Part shown: positions 12,836-23,447 of the stretch, piece by piece
How positions within the stretch are numbered: position 1 is the first letter of the stretch
Layout of the letters: each line of letters opens with the position of its first letter
NCBI GenBank assembly: GCA_020086605.1
Contig: JACBWW010000015.1
Coordinates: forward strand, 16,298,320-16,362,319
Length of the DNA: 64,000 nucleotides
From: Lanius collurio
Lineage: Eukaryota; Chordata; Aves; Passeriformes; Laniidae
Direction of reading: 5' to 3'
The notes under the pieces: generated by a model
The model's database searches: none
Told to the model about the DNA's origin: nothing
The model's input: the letters and a program-made list of their open reading frames with translations, nothing else
Made by a program: the position numbers and the translations under genes

Positions 12836-14869
12836 ACAGACCAAGTAAGTGCTTTTTCTGTAATTTAACCAGAAAAAAAAAAAAATAACCCAGCTCCCAG
12901 CAATGCACATGAAGTTTGGTTCTCTGGTTTGTGTAATGCTCTGTGGGATAGATGATCACATTGGTTTCCTCTGACACTAAAAATAAATAACCCTGTATGG
13001 GAGCTATATGTTCAATGATCACAGGACAGTTAAAGCTCCATGGTAGTATCATCCCACTAGTCACCATTCAATAAAGGGCTGTGATTTAAACATTCCTAAA
13101 AATTATTGCCCAGCAGCTTTACAAATAGGACATTCATAGATGTGTCTATAACTTCTCTTTGTCCTTGTAGTACCACTTAGAAGCCCCTGTCCTTTTTTCT
13201 TCCTCAGATCTAGATCCAAATATTCAGCCATTTTACTAAAACTCTCAAGGGAAAGTTACCAAAAACTATCCAGGAGAAAACCACTTTTGAATAGAATTAT
13301 TTCTCTTGAGATCATTCTTATATAGAAGTTGGAAAGCTGAATTTCAGGGGAACAGAAGGGGAATTACATGCCAGCAGAATGACAGATTAAAGAATGTTTT
13401 AAGAAACAAAGATCTATTTTAAAACCAAAACACAAAGGGAATAGTTTATCTTTCCAAAGGAGCCTGCTAATTTCAATTACACATTCATTAATATTAATAA
13501 AATAGCTGTACACCATAAGTAAACGCAGCATTTTATAGACCTTGCTATAAAACATTCTTCATCCTCAGAAAACTTACTATGGCAGAATCAAAACCTGCAT
13601 CAAGATCCATGCATCGGAGTGTTTATATAATCATATATTGGACTATACAATAAAAACTCAACAGAAACAGAAAGATAAAAATTATGACAACAATCGGTAT
13701 ATGAAGATATCCTTGGGAGACATGAAAGTTTATTGAAAAAGATATGTTGAGAACTGTTTCCTAGGAATCATTCAAAATAACTTTCAATATGACACCCATC
13801 CCAGTGAGAAGTGAATAATCCAATATGATGTGCTTTTTATGTTACAAAACAAATGAGGCATGTTGGGAGAGTTTGCAAGCGCTCAGAGGAGAAAAAGAAA
13901 AGCAAAGTAAAAAAAAAAAACAACCCAGAAACTGAAAGGCAGTTCTGGAAGAGACAGATGAGTGGTCAAAGATGCCTAAGAAACACACACTAATTACATG
14001 GCTCTCACCACCACATGTGATATCACTCACCCAGAGCAGTACAAGCTCTCGGAAAAAGAAATCAGCACATTTTCCAAGGGGCTTCAAGAAAACTTAGTAA
14101 ATCCAACTTCTGACTTTTGTGATGATTTATGTTAATACACTGCAGTCATTTCTTTCTGTGTACAGTCTATGGAACAATTGAAATTTAAACAAAAGTTTCC
14201 CATAGAATATCCAGCATATCAAAATGGCAACAAATTAATTTCACAAGATGTTTCTTTTGCTTTTATTAGAAAGACCAATTTTCATATCCTGAACTGGAAG
14301 TCATGATCATATTTAGAACATGCTGACAGTAATGCACTGTGTCATGAAGACATGGGTATGGTCCTCAGAAAGAGTTTGCTGACTTCCAAAGTTTAGTGCA
14401 GAAGCTCTTGTTCTTTGTTTTACTCAGTATTATTTCCTTTAGTTTTAAGGTGAGAGCCAACTTTTTATTCCAAATTGCTCTGCTTCAAATGCCTGATGAA
14501 TTACACAAGTTGTATGTGTATACATTACATATGTTTATTGCATAACTACCGTAAAATCATTTTGCCTTAAAATATAATACAATTACAGGCTGGAAAACTG
14601 CCATGTTTGGCTTGGTCCACATTTCTCAAATCTAGTCCCAGGCAACACTTTTCCCCAAAGGTTCATAAATGCAAACCTCCCAAAGGACAGCCTTGGAAAA
14701 GAAGTGTGCAAGAACCATTCCCAGAAAGAAATAGAAATGGGAAGAGTGATGCATTTCAAAGATGCATGCTGAACATGTAATAGAAGGGAAAAAAGATGCT
14801 TTACCATTGCCACCTTTGTTCAGTGAGAAATGTAAATCAAATTAAATGCAGCTAGATCTACTCTTCACT
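12836..14869. other. AT-rich noncoding stretch
   Basis: Short A runs near 12,873 and 13,910 and low-complexity AT sequence are present. Overlapping minus-strand frames of 77 and 94 codons at 12.68-13.07 kb lie partly over the dead CR1 fragment and are not genes. No RNA feature was recognised. Confidence 0.65.
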
Positions 14870-15370
14870 GTTCATGGCTTTGGTTCCCTGCCCAACTCCT
14901 TTAATGTATTGCCACTGCAAGGGTTTGTATGGGAGTTGTGATTTTAAATCACACTGTGAAGCTGCTTCCTCTCTCCTTGCATGCACCTGCAGAGGAAATG
15001 TGCCAAGGATCAGAATTAGGCACGCTCCCAGGAGTGTGGGCAATACAGCAGCCCCAGATGCAGCCTGGGATGGGCTGCCATCCTTTAAAGCAATCAGCAG
15101 TTTTTTGACCTGCAGAGCAGCTGAGAATCTAGAGGATGTGAAGATGGCACAAGTTTTCCAGAGGCAGACCCAGGAGACCCTGGCACTGGCAGCTGCTGGA
15201 GGCCCCAGCTGTGTGCAGCCAGTGCCAGCAGGAGCCTCACAAGAGCAGGACTAGGACTGAGGTACAAACACGGGAATGTCTCAGAACAGACTGAGCTGCA
15301 CTTGAAAAGGTGTGGGAGCTGTGGGGAGTTGGCACACCGGCCTTAAATCAAGCGCTGACCTGCATGTGCC
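14870..15370. other. Locally GC-richer segment with an unassigned 126-codon open frame
   Basis: This segment is visibly richer in G and C than its surroundings. It carries an ATG-started plus-strand frame at 14,874-15,254. The conceptual product is Cys- and Ala-rich, with no domain, signal peptide or membrane segment that I recognise. An opposing 61-codon frame overlaps it. There is no convincing splice-site pair, so I do not call a gene. It could be an unrecognised old repeat or a transcribed noncoding segment. Confidence 0.35.
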
Positions 15371-16402
15371 ACTGCCCTACAAATGAGAGATGAGTCCAGC
15401 GCTGCTGATTTCCAATAAGGATTAAACAAAACAGAGCAACCAATGTTTTGGGCTTTTAAAATTTATCCTAGCTTCGATGGCTTTGCCCAAGCCTCCTCCT
15501 GAGGGATTCCTGTTTTGAGAAACATTGCTCTAGGTAACAAGTTAGCTGTTTTAAATAATGCCATTTGTAATGCAGTTAAGAGTCTGCTCATCATAATGTA
15601 ACAATAATGCATTACATCCATTACATTAAACCCACCATATCAGCCCCAGAATGAACATGCAACGTAAATTTGCCTCCTACCTCACTGGCTACATAACAAA
15701 TGTAGAGTATCAGTCACACTATCTCAAAATGTCTGTTTTATCTTTGAAGTGTTTGACAAAGCACACATTACAAATGGCTACTTATAGTGAGATATACACA
15801 AAACTATTGTATATGCTCTTATAGAAGTATAGTGCAGCAAGAAACTGAAATCCAGAATTCAGTCATCATCATTCTGTATTTCAAGACATAAAGGAGCACT
15901 AGAATCAAGACCTCTCTTATTCCTCCTCACCAGCCTACACCATGCTTGCTACTTACAGACTGTGACGAATAGGTTTGGAGGGTTTTTCTCAAAAAAACTC
16001 AAAAAATCCAAACCTACATTAGGAGAGGTAAATGAATTAGTAATAGAGTGGAAACAAGAAACTGTCAATTTTACTAAACAGTATGAGCAAATCAAGGATT
16101 TGTGTTCACAGTCACCTTATGCCTCCATGTCTGAAATGGAGATCCTTTCAAACAGGCACAATGATAGTCCATTAGTATCCACCCAGGACTCCCCACCTTC
16201 AAGGTGCTTTTGTAGCATAAAGCCATTACACTGACCATCTCTGGCAGTCTGCCCCATCTTACTAAGTTCTGCTTCCATTTATTGCGTCTGACTTTAAGAG
16301 TCCTCTTCCGAAAATACATCAGTTACTAAAAGGAATGCAGTATGATCTGCTTCCTAGTAATTTTTTCCTCCATCGTTATCAGGGTTCAGTTTAAATCAAG
16401 CA
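15371..16402. other. Unique AT-rich DNA
   Basis: The part from about 15,400 to 15,720 is not low-complexity and has several ATTA/TAAT cores and repeated CATTACAT-like words. It looks like unique sequence but nothing coding is evident. A 90-codon plus-strand frame at 15,962-16,234 has no recognisable homology and does not begin at a convincing ATG. Confidence 0.5.
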
Positions 16403-16517
16403 ACCCTCAAGTGTAACTTTAAAGACTAGACAAGATCCAACAGATGATTATTTATCTTANACCCTCAAGTGTAACTTTAAAGACTAGACAAGATCCAACA
16501 GATGATTATTTATCTTA
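16403..16517. repeat. 57-bp exact duplication flanking a single N (assembly join)
   Basis: Positions 16,403-16,459 and 16,461-16,517 are identical over 57 bp, beginning ACCCTCAAGT and ending ATTTATCTTA, and are separated by one N at 16,460. An exact copy on both sides of a one-base gap is the signature of two contig ends that overlap but were not merged. The true genome most likely has one copy. A real recent tandem duplication is possible but less likely because the N sits exactly at the junction. Confidence 0.9.
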
Positions 16518-19500
16518 AAAGTTCACTATGTGGTATTCAGCAAATAAAATGTTCAGGGTTAACTCCCTATGTCAGTATACCTAGAACCTTAAGCTGCAAT
16601 TTAGAATACATAGGTTACCTTTCTAAAGATGTCCAAGGCATGCAAAAAATCCAAAATTCTCCAGGCTGCTGTCCCAGCTATTAAGGGCAAAGCTCTTTTT
16701 GGCTTCAACTACTATCAGATGTATATGTTAAAATATAAAATAACTTCCAGTTCAGATTCCTATAAAATCCTCATTAGTAGAGCTGCCCAAATTAAATGAT
16801 AACACATTTTCCATTAATTCTTTTAGAACAGCTTGTAACATGTAAAAAAAAGAAAGTAGGCATGCCCACAATTTCTTATGGACTTAATATCCAAGCTACA
16901 GTTTTCATCTTAATTTTACACCTCCTCTTTGGCTGCTCAGCATCATTTAAACCAACATCAGAAACTTATGTTATTTCTGTCCCAGTGAAATTACCAATCC
17001 TGCATTTTATCTAAGGTTACTCCATTGAAATACTTGACATTTCTTTGCTTCGAATGTCTGACAAAAATCACTACTCAAGGTGATACGGCTTTACAAACAT
17101 ATTTAGCTGAGGTTTAAGCTGTCACTGAGATGGGACAAGGCTTCATCCCATATATCACACAGAACTTATGACATAAATGTGGCCTCAGGGATTTCTTTCA
17201 TGATTCAACAAGTCTCCTTTTGGTAGCAGCAAAAAATGTAAACAGGTATTATCGTACTATAGGTGCTGCCTTGACATTTCCTTTCTACTTCTTGCCATGT
17301 GGCCACACCTCAACATGCTGAGCACAGCTCAGCAAAGTCCAACAAAACCAACTTGCAAATACTCTGGAGAAACTATAAACAATACCATTGTCTTTAGAAA
17401 GCATTCAGAGGAAAAAAGGCCATAAAGCAGTTGACACTTGACACATGGACTAAGCCCAACAAAGTGTTTTGAAGATTACTCTTTCCTGCTTTTATAATCC
17501 ACTAACTTCTTATTGTTAGTTTTTAATCCAGTATCATGCCCAGGCTGTTTCTTTGTTACCTCTAACCTGACTTTGGGAAAAGTATGAATCTCATCTTCAC
17601 TTATTTCTACAACTTTCTGCAGACTTCTAAGCCAAATGATAGAAATAGCACTTTTTTTTTTTCTCTTTGGAATTCAGACTTTTTGTGTCCTTCAAATAAA
17701 TCATTACTCCTACGGAAAGTAAGTAAGAAATGCGTTACAGTGGGCAAATTTATAACATGAAATAGGACAACTAGCTCCTTGTAAAACAGACTTGAAACAA
17801 GAACCCGAAACTACCCTTAGATATATCTTGAAGGGATTTAGTATGGATACATCCTGAGTATTATTTACATAGTACTAGACACTGTCATACGTACTACATC
17901 TGTAAAACTGTAACAGAGAGCCACTAAAGAACATAAAGGATCTGGGGCTACTGACCCTCAAATGCTTGTTGTGTAAAAATTTTAACAAGTGAAAAGCAAC
18001 ACAACAGTGAAAAAATCCCCCAAGCACGTGACATCTTCTAGAAATTTATACGGCTTACTGAGCAAACCTACCTGGGAAATAAGTTATATTAAGTCAAAAC
18101 AATTAAAGCCTAGTCCACCTGGTTCATTGTCACAGTAAAGATGTTCTGCTCTGTCTCAGCCAACAGTGCTTAGGTACATACAGTAATTCATTATTTCATG
18201 AAGTATCACCTCAGTGAGGTTTAACTGTGTGACTACACTTTGACAAATATTTCCACACCCTCCTCAACTAGGACTCTTTACTGTTAAGTCAGATATATAA
18301 AAAGAATATGGGGTTTTTGTACTTGTATGAAGAGATTCTGCAATTTGAAAAGGATAGCTAAAAGAAAATGAGGAAGAGAATAGCAACGAGCATTTGAAAA
18401 ATGTAGCGTATCACCCCACTCTGAAAGACTCTCTGCAGCTTCATTTATTGAGAATGTTGTCAGTAGGACTTGACTGGAAACTGCAAGCATGAACAGAAGA
18501 CCTGGAAACATCGGTTCTCCAGCTGACCGTACCCAAGGGAAAATATAATGCCTGAAAGCAGTTTCTAGTCATAGCCTGAAAATTCTTTTAAGTATGTATT
18601 ATTTTAAGAATATTTTAAGTAACAGCATTTAATTAACGGAGCAAAATCCTTAAAGCCATTAAAGCTTTCAGAAAAATTAAATATTTGGCAAACGTCTATC
18701 AGATGACTAGTTGATTATGTCCCCTTAGATTAGCTATATTTAAAAAAATATTTTTGATTTATCTAGAAACTCTAGGAATAAATTTGATTTTGTTGCAAGC
18801 ACTGCAAGATGGTCATCAGAAACAAAATGCTAATTATTTGGATGGCAATTGCCAATATTCCAACAATTGAATTATTTTAAAAGTATTTAATATAATCAAA
18901 CATCTAAAAATCAGCACTGTTCACAACAGAACAAAACTTTTCCCTATTTACCAACTAAACAGAATATTACTGCTAATCTAGTTTTATTTCTGGAGAGATA
19001 CTGCAGATCAAACATCACAAGAATGCTATTCTTGATACTTTAGGAGCAGAAGAGCATTGTACATACAAATTTTGGTGTCCACTTTGTACTGGAACTGTCT
19101 GAGATACAAAGCTTTATTCAACACAGGGATGGCAAAACTGGGCATGATGTAAATTAAGTAGGATTTCTGCAACATTTTTAAATAGGCTTTAACATGAAAT
19201 GAAAAACATTTTCTTTTGAGCTGACCTCTTTATGTTTAAATATTTCTAGTTTTTTCAAATAGTTGTAGGTTTTTTCTTGCCATTGTCAACGTATTCATAC
19301 TGCACAGAGAGACTTGGTAAGAGAGCCTTCCCACAAATGTGTTTGGTGGCAGCTAGACTCTGGGTGGCTTAATATGCAAAACACCCACTCAAAATTTCAG
19401 AACAAGCTCAACTGGCTGTATCTTATGCAAGTGGTTTTATTGCTATGGAAGGGAGCACAACTTTGTGGTGAATACTGGTACACCCACAGATATCTTCATA

Positions 19501-19868
19501 CAGCCTGCACCATCAGCAGCCAGCATCAGTGTCATGGTTTTCCACAGTGCAGCTTTTTATGACCTCCACACATTCTAATAATGCACCATTATTCTGCATT
19601 TTCAGCCTACATGAGAATGCAGCTTAGAATGTTAAAGTGTATGTTAAATTTACAACCATATAAATTAATTTCATTTCAGCTGCTAACTAAATATGCCAAA
19701 TCTGCCATCTGATGTGCAAACAAAATAGGAAGAATGAAAGAACTACTACACATTGTGAAGGAAAGATAGGATGATTTTATCTTCTTATTCATAGTTCTCC
19801 CTGCAGCTGATACACTTTGAGGATGGGTGTGTGATGTGGCCTGAGTTAGGAAGACTTCTGTCTTTCAG
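16518..19868. other. AT-rich noncoding stretch
   Basis: There are no open frames above 82 codons and no recognisable repeat. The part at about 18,640-18,920 has dense AATT/ATTA-type words in unique sequence and could be regulatory, which is a guess. T and A homopolymers are common, for example near 17,651. Confidence 0.6.
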
Positions 19869-19992
19869 AATCCCAGAGGTGACAGGGGATGGGACAAACT
19901 GTCTCAGGATGCACAGGGTCCCCAGTGGATTTTCTGGCAGACTAACATTTGATAGAGGAGGGAGAAAGGGGACGGGGTTTGGTCAGCTAAAG
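19869..19992 (+). other. Exon-like segment with good splice signals (unverified)
   Basis: The 124-bp segment is preceded by a pyrimidine-rich acceptor (CTTCTGTCTTTCAG, ending 19,868) and followed by a near-consensus donor (AAG|GTAAGC, donor GT at 19,993). It is GC-richer than its flanks and open in one frame across its whole length as part of a 60-codon frame. The sequence encodes nothing I recognise. It could be an exon of a lncRNA or of a gene outside the window, or a chance arrangement; chance pairs of this quality are expected in 64 kb. Confidence 0.25.
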
Positions 19993-20649
19993 GTAAGCAG
20001 TTATTTTGTTTAGTTATTCTGGATTTTTTTTTCCTCGCCAGGATCAGGATAGATCATCTGGTAACTATTCCGTCACTTAGCTGAAGCCAAAACATTAGCA
20101 GCAATTCAAATGTTTTTTATTCCATACTTTTCTAACTAGTTGACATGGGAAGGGAGGAGCAGCAGTTGAAAACCAACGGATGATGGCTGGATGACATCAC
20201 TCTTGGATCAATCTCAAGAGTAAGGTTTTCCAGCATGATAAAGCAAACACATCACTGGATAAACATCTGACCACAAGTAATTCTTAATGGTCACAGTTAA
20301 ACCAGCAGGGAAGGATCAACGATTAAGAAAGTAATTTTAAAGCAATGGTTGGAAACAGATTAAAAACAGCAACAACACAACACAAAAAGAACCAATGCAG
20401 ATGGACATTACTGATCCATATATACTGGGAAACCTTATGAAATGGAAAAATTACAGAAAGGAATAAAGGCTAATATACTTAGGGAGTTGCAGCTGGCATA
20501 CCAAGAATGCATCTTTCCTGAAAGGAAAGCATGCTCCTGAGCTGCATTAGTAACAACATCCCAACTTAAAAAAAAAAAAAATAATTTACACTCCAAATTC
20601 AAAGTACTATTTCATCTTTGATTAAACTGTAAACAGATATCGAGATTCA
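19993..20649. other. Noncoding stretch, possibly upstream part of an old CR1
   Basis: No gene is visible. A 14-A run occupies 20,568-20,581. The region immediately left of the diverged CR1 fragment may be a further decayed continuation of it, but I cannot align it by eye. Confidence 0.5.
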
Positions 20650-20927
20650 AAGACCTGGGTTTTTTCGAAAAAGAGAACAAACACAGTAATTTTGGGTGAT
20701 GAAGAGAGGGATTTATAAAAATCCCTGGTCTAAATATCTGAAGAGCAAAGCAGTAAGAGTTTCAGAACCTGGTGTGGAAAAATCTGATGGAATACTTGCT
20801 AATTGTTAGAACAAACTATCCAAAGGTACAGTTTTGGGGAATTAATAGCTTTTGGGGATTTTTTCAGACCAGGCTAAACACCCATCTGTTATGGAGTGCT
20901 TAGGGATGATGAAGCTAATTCTGTCAT
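20650..20927 (+). mobile_element. Ancient CR1-like LINE 3' fragment
   Basis: The order of short blocks follows older CR1 3' ends. TTGTTAGAACAAACTATCCA corresponds to the WNxLP-coding block, and a GACCAGGCTAAACACCCATC block follows, matching the usual Arg/Leu-Asp-x-His segment. TAGGGATGATG then lies near the right edge. Large indels and loss of frame indicate an old copy. The final GTCCCTTCCAACC-type tail is not visible, so the element is truncated at both ends. This is a pattern-based call of moderate certainty. Confidence 0.5.
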
Positions 20928-22890
20928 AATCCCAGGAAACAGACTACAAAATCTGTCAGACACCTTTCACAATGAACGCTTCTATGAAATACTTCACATA
21001 TTATTTACATGGCAGGAGAAGGAAATAACTTGAGTGTATGGAAAGGAGCACAAGTGCAGACCACAGATAATATTGGTTCTTCATCAAGACTAAGTACTTT
21101 CTTGTCCCCATGTGATGTTTCTTGGAAAAAGGGAAAATTAAGTGAATAGGAAAGCAAGAAATTGAATGAAGTACTATAAGTAGCACTAAGGCAACAAGCC
21201 AATAATTTTGGCATCAGTATAGAGCATGTAACATTAAGCAGCAAATGATCAAACATTCTCTGCAGTCAGACTTTGATGTTGGACACTGAGTAGGCCTACA
21301 AGTCATCTCATGTTGCCTCATTGCATTTCCTTTAGAGCATTCCCCATCTTTAGCACATCCTATTCCCTGAGCTAGGGGCTACTTCTTCCCTGAGCTCCCC
21401 TTAGTGAGGTTTTGACGTCGTCTCTCCTTATTTTAACTCTCTCCCTCTCCTGAGATATTTCCCCCCATTTTACTCTATTTGAAGGATGGTGATCATCCTG
21501 ACAGGTGGATATTCCCCAAGTCTCACAACTCTACTCAAATGGTCTCTTATCAGGGTGCCCCTGAACAGTGAGAACTCATAACTCATTTGAATGGGAAACA
21601 GTTGGGGGCTCGCCACACTTCATCCTGTGAGACTGTTGACACTGTTAGCAGCTGTCAGTGTCGCTCTCGTTCTTACCAACTGGGAGCATATCAAAATGTT
21701 ACACGCACATTCAGCAGTGTAGTCTCTCCTATTTCAGTTTAATGGGAATTAAGAATACACATCAAGGAGAAAATACACCCCACAGTTGCAAAATATTTTA
21801 TACCTTTTTTTTTTTAACTTACTTGTTATAGGGAAAAAAAATTAATTCAAATTCAAGGAAATCTGTTGGAACCAGTTAATACTAGTAATGGCATCTTTTA
21901 GCTATGAAAAACTTTGTTTCACAGCAGGGCAACTAAAATCACTGTATCCCCCTCTTAGTTTAGGGAAACACAAAACCTTACAGAAATTTCTTGGTAATCT
22001 AGAAAAAATGAGATTGGCAATCTCCATTCAATTTCCAACAGGCAATTGTTCACATTACAAAACTGTGAAAATTTTGGTGGCAGATTCATTTTGAAGGCCA
22101 AGATTAGAATTGCCATGGACTCTACACACAACCATAATGAAATGGAGAAACATGGACAAACACTGAGATACCAGATGACTACTTGCTGAAAGATATGGCT
22201 TCTTGTCCTGAAAAGAAAGTGAGAGAAAAAAGAAAGAGAGCTTTAATCCTAAATTAAATTAGCATTTTTATGAAACATTCACATGTTACTCGAAAATAAG
22301 AGTACATGGGACATCACCTACTACTCATGCACTTTGTTTTATATCAAATGGTAGCAGCCACAACTTGCTTATTTTGACTGCAGTTTTTGTTTCGTATTTT
22401 GAAAATAAAGATGCAACTTTAGTTCTGAAATCTTTTGTACAGAAAGGAGCCAGGATAAGTAAGTTATACCAGCTGTGTCACTACTTTACTGTTTACACTT
22501 ACATACATGCTAGAGACATGAAAAACTGTTTCATCGATGGATCATCCAGGCTCTGGGTTCATACTCAGCTCTAGACTATTTAGATACTGTGATTTAAGAT
22601 GTCACCACTGGCAGCTGTCACCCACCTCTAAACTTAGCAGCAGCAGCAGGAATAATCTTGTGCCAGACCTTCAGCCACTACAATTCACAGCCTGACATAT
22701 TTCCTAAACCACCTTAATTGCTTAGTCAATGCATCTGTGTCCCAGACTCACCCACCTGCCTGTCAATTGTGGCAGCTGAAGATCTGGAGTCCATTTATTC
22801 TTGCTGCCTGTGGGAAGGGGGCAGTAGCCTTTGGTTCAGGAGTGAGCAGACGGCTTCTGGTGACAGCATCCCAATGAACTGACTCTAGGG
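20928..22890. other. AT-rich noncoding stretch
   Basis: Open frames do not exceed 83 codons and are unrecognised. A short CAG run (four units) lies near 22,637. A T-rich run is present near 21,806. No gene or RNA was recognised. Confidence 0.6.
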
Positions 22891-23447
22891 CTACCATTGA
22901 GTGCATTGGGAAAAGCATTGCCAGCAGGTGGAGGAACATGGTCCTGCCCCTCTGCTCAGCCCTGGTGAGGCACATCTGGAGTGCTGTGTCCAGTTCTGGG
23001 CTCCTCAGCCCAAGAGACATATGGAACTCCTGAAGCAGGTCCACCAGAGAGTTTTAAGGATGACTAGGGAACTGGAGCACCTCACTTACGAGGATAGTCT
23101 GAGGGGGCTGGGCCTCTTCAACCTAGAAGAGAAACAACTGGGAGGGGACTACGTAGCCATCTATCAATACCTGAAGGAGGGTGTCAAGAGGATGGAGCCA
23201 GGCTGTGCTTGGTGGTGTTCAGCAATGCAAGAGGCAGTGGGCAGAAACTGATCCACAGGAAGTTCCACCTGAACACAAGGAAGAATTTCCTTGCCGTGCT
23301 GCTATAGTATTGGAATAGATTGCCCAGGGGAATTGAAGAATCTCTCTCACTGGCAGTATTTTGTAGAATTGTCTGGACAAATGTTGCATCCTGCTTGATC
23401 AGGGAGGTTGTTCTGTGGTCCCTTTTAACCTGAACAATTCTGTGATG
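22891..23447 (+). mobile_element. CR1 LINE, 5'-truncated 3' end (avian type)
   Basis: This is the clearest repeat in the window. The segment reads through GCATTGCCAGCAGGTGGAGG, CTGCCCCTCTGCTCAGCCCT, GTGCTGTGTCCAGTTCTGGG and CACAGGAAGTTCCACCTGAA. It closes with a GGTCCCTTTTAACCTGAACA block and ATTCTGTGATG, the order found in bird CR1 3' ends. About 560 bp remain; everything 5' of the last part of ORF2 is missing, as is usual for CR1. Substitutions, a frameshift and a stop codon make it non-functional. The segment between the last coding block and the tail is shorter than in full CR1 copies as I remember them. Its presence is one of the main arguments that this is bird DNA. Confidence 0.93.
22901..23400 (+). 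pseudogene. Remnant of CR1 ORF2 C-terminus, frameshifted
   Basis: ORF2 of CR1 encodes an endonuclease-reverse transcriptase; only its extreme C-terminal part remains. The first frame (22,901-23,251) includes HLECCVQFWAP and ELEHLTYEDSLRGLGLFNL, motifs typical of this region. After about 23,170-23,248 the homologous reading continues in another frame with HRKFHLNTRKNFL and then WNRLPRGIEESLSL. A TAG stop separates these last two blocks. The catalytic domains are absent. There is no ATG start of its own and no reason to expect a product. Confidence 0.85.

Noticed and set aside
14874..15254. ATG-started 126-codon open frame in a GC-richer patch
   Set aside because: No domain or signal is recognisable, an opposing frame overlaps, and there are no convincing splice or polyadenylation signals. 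Higher GC lengthens random frames.
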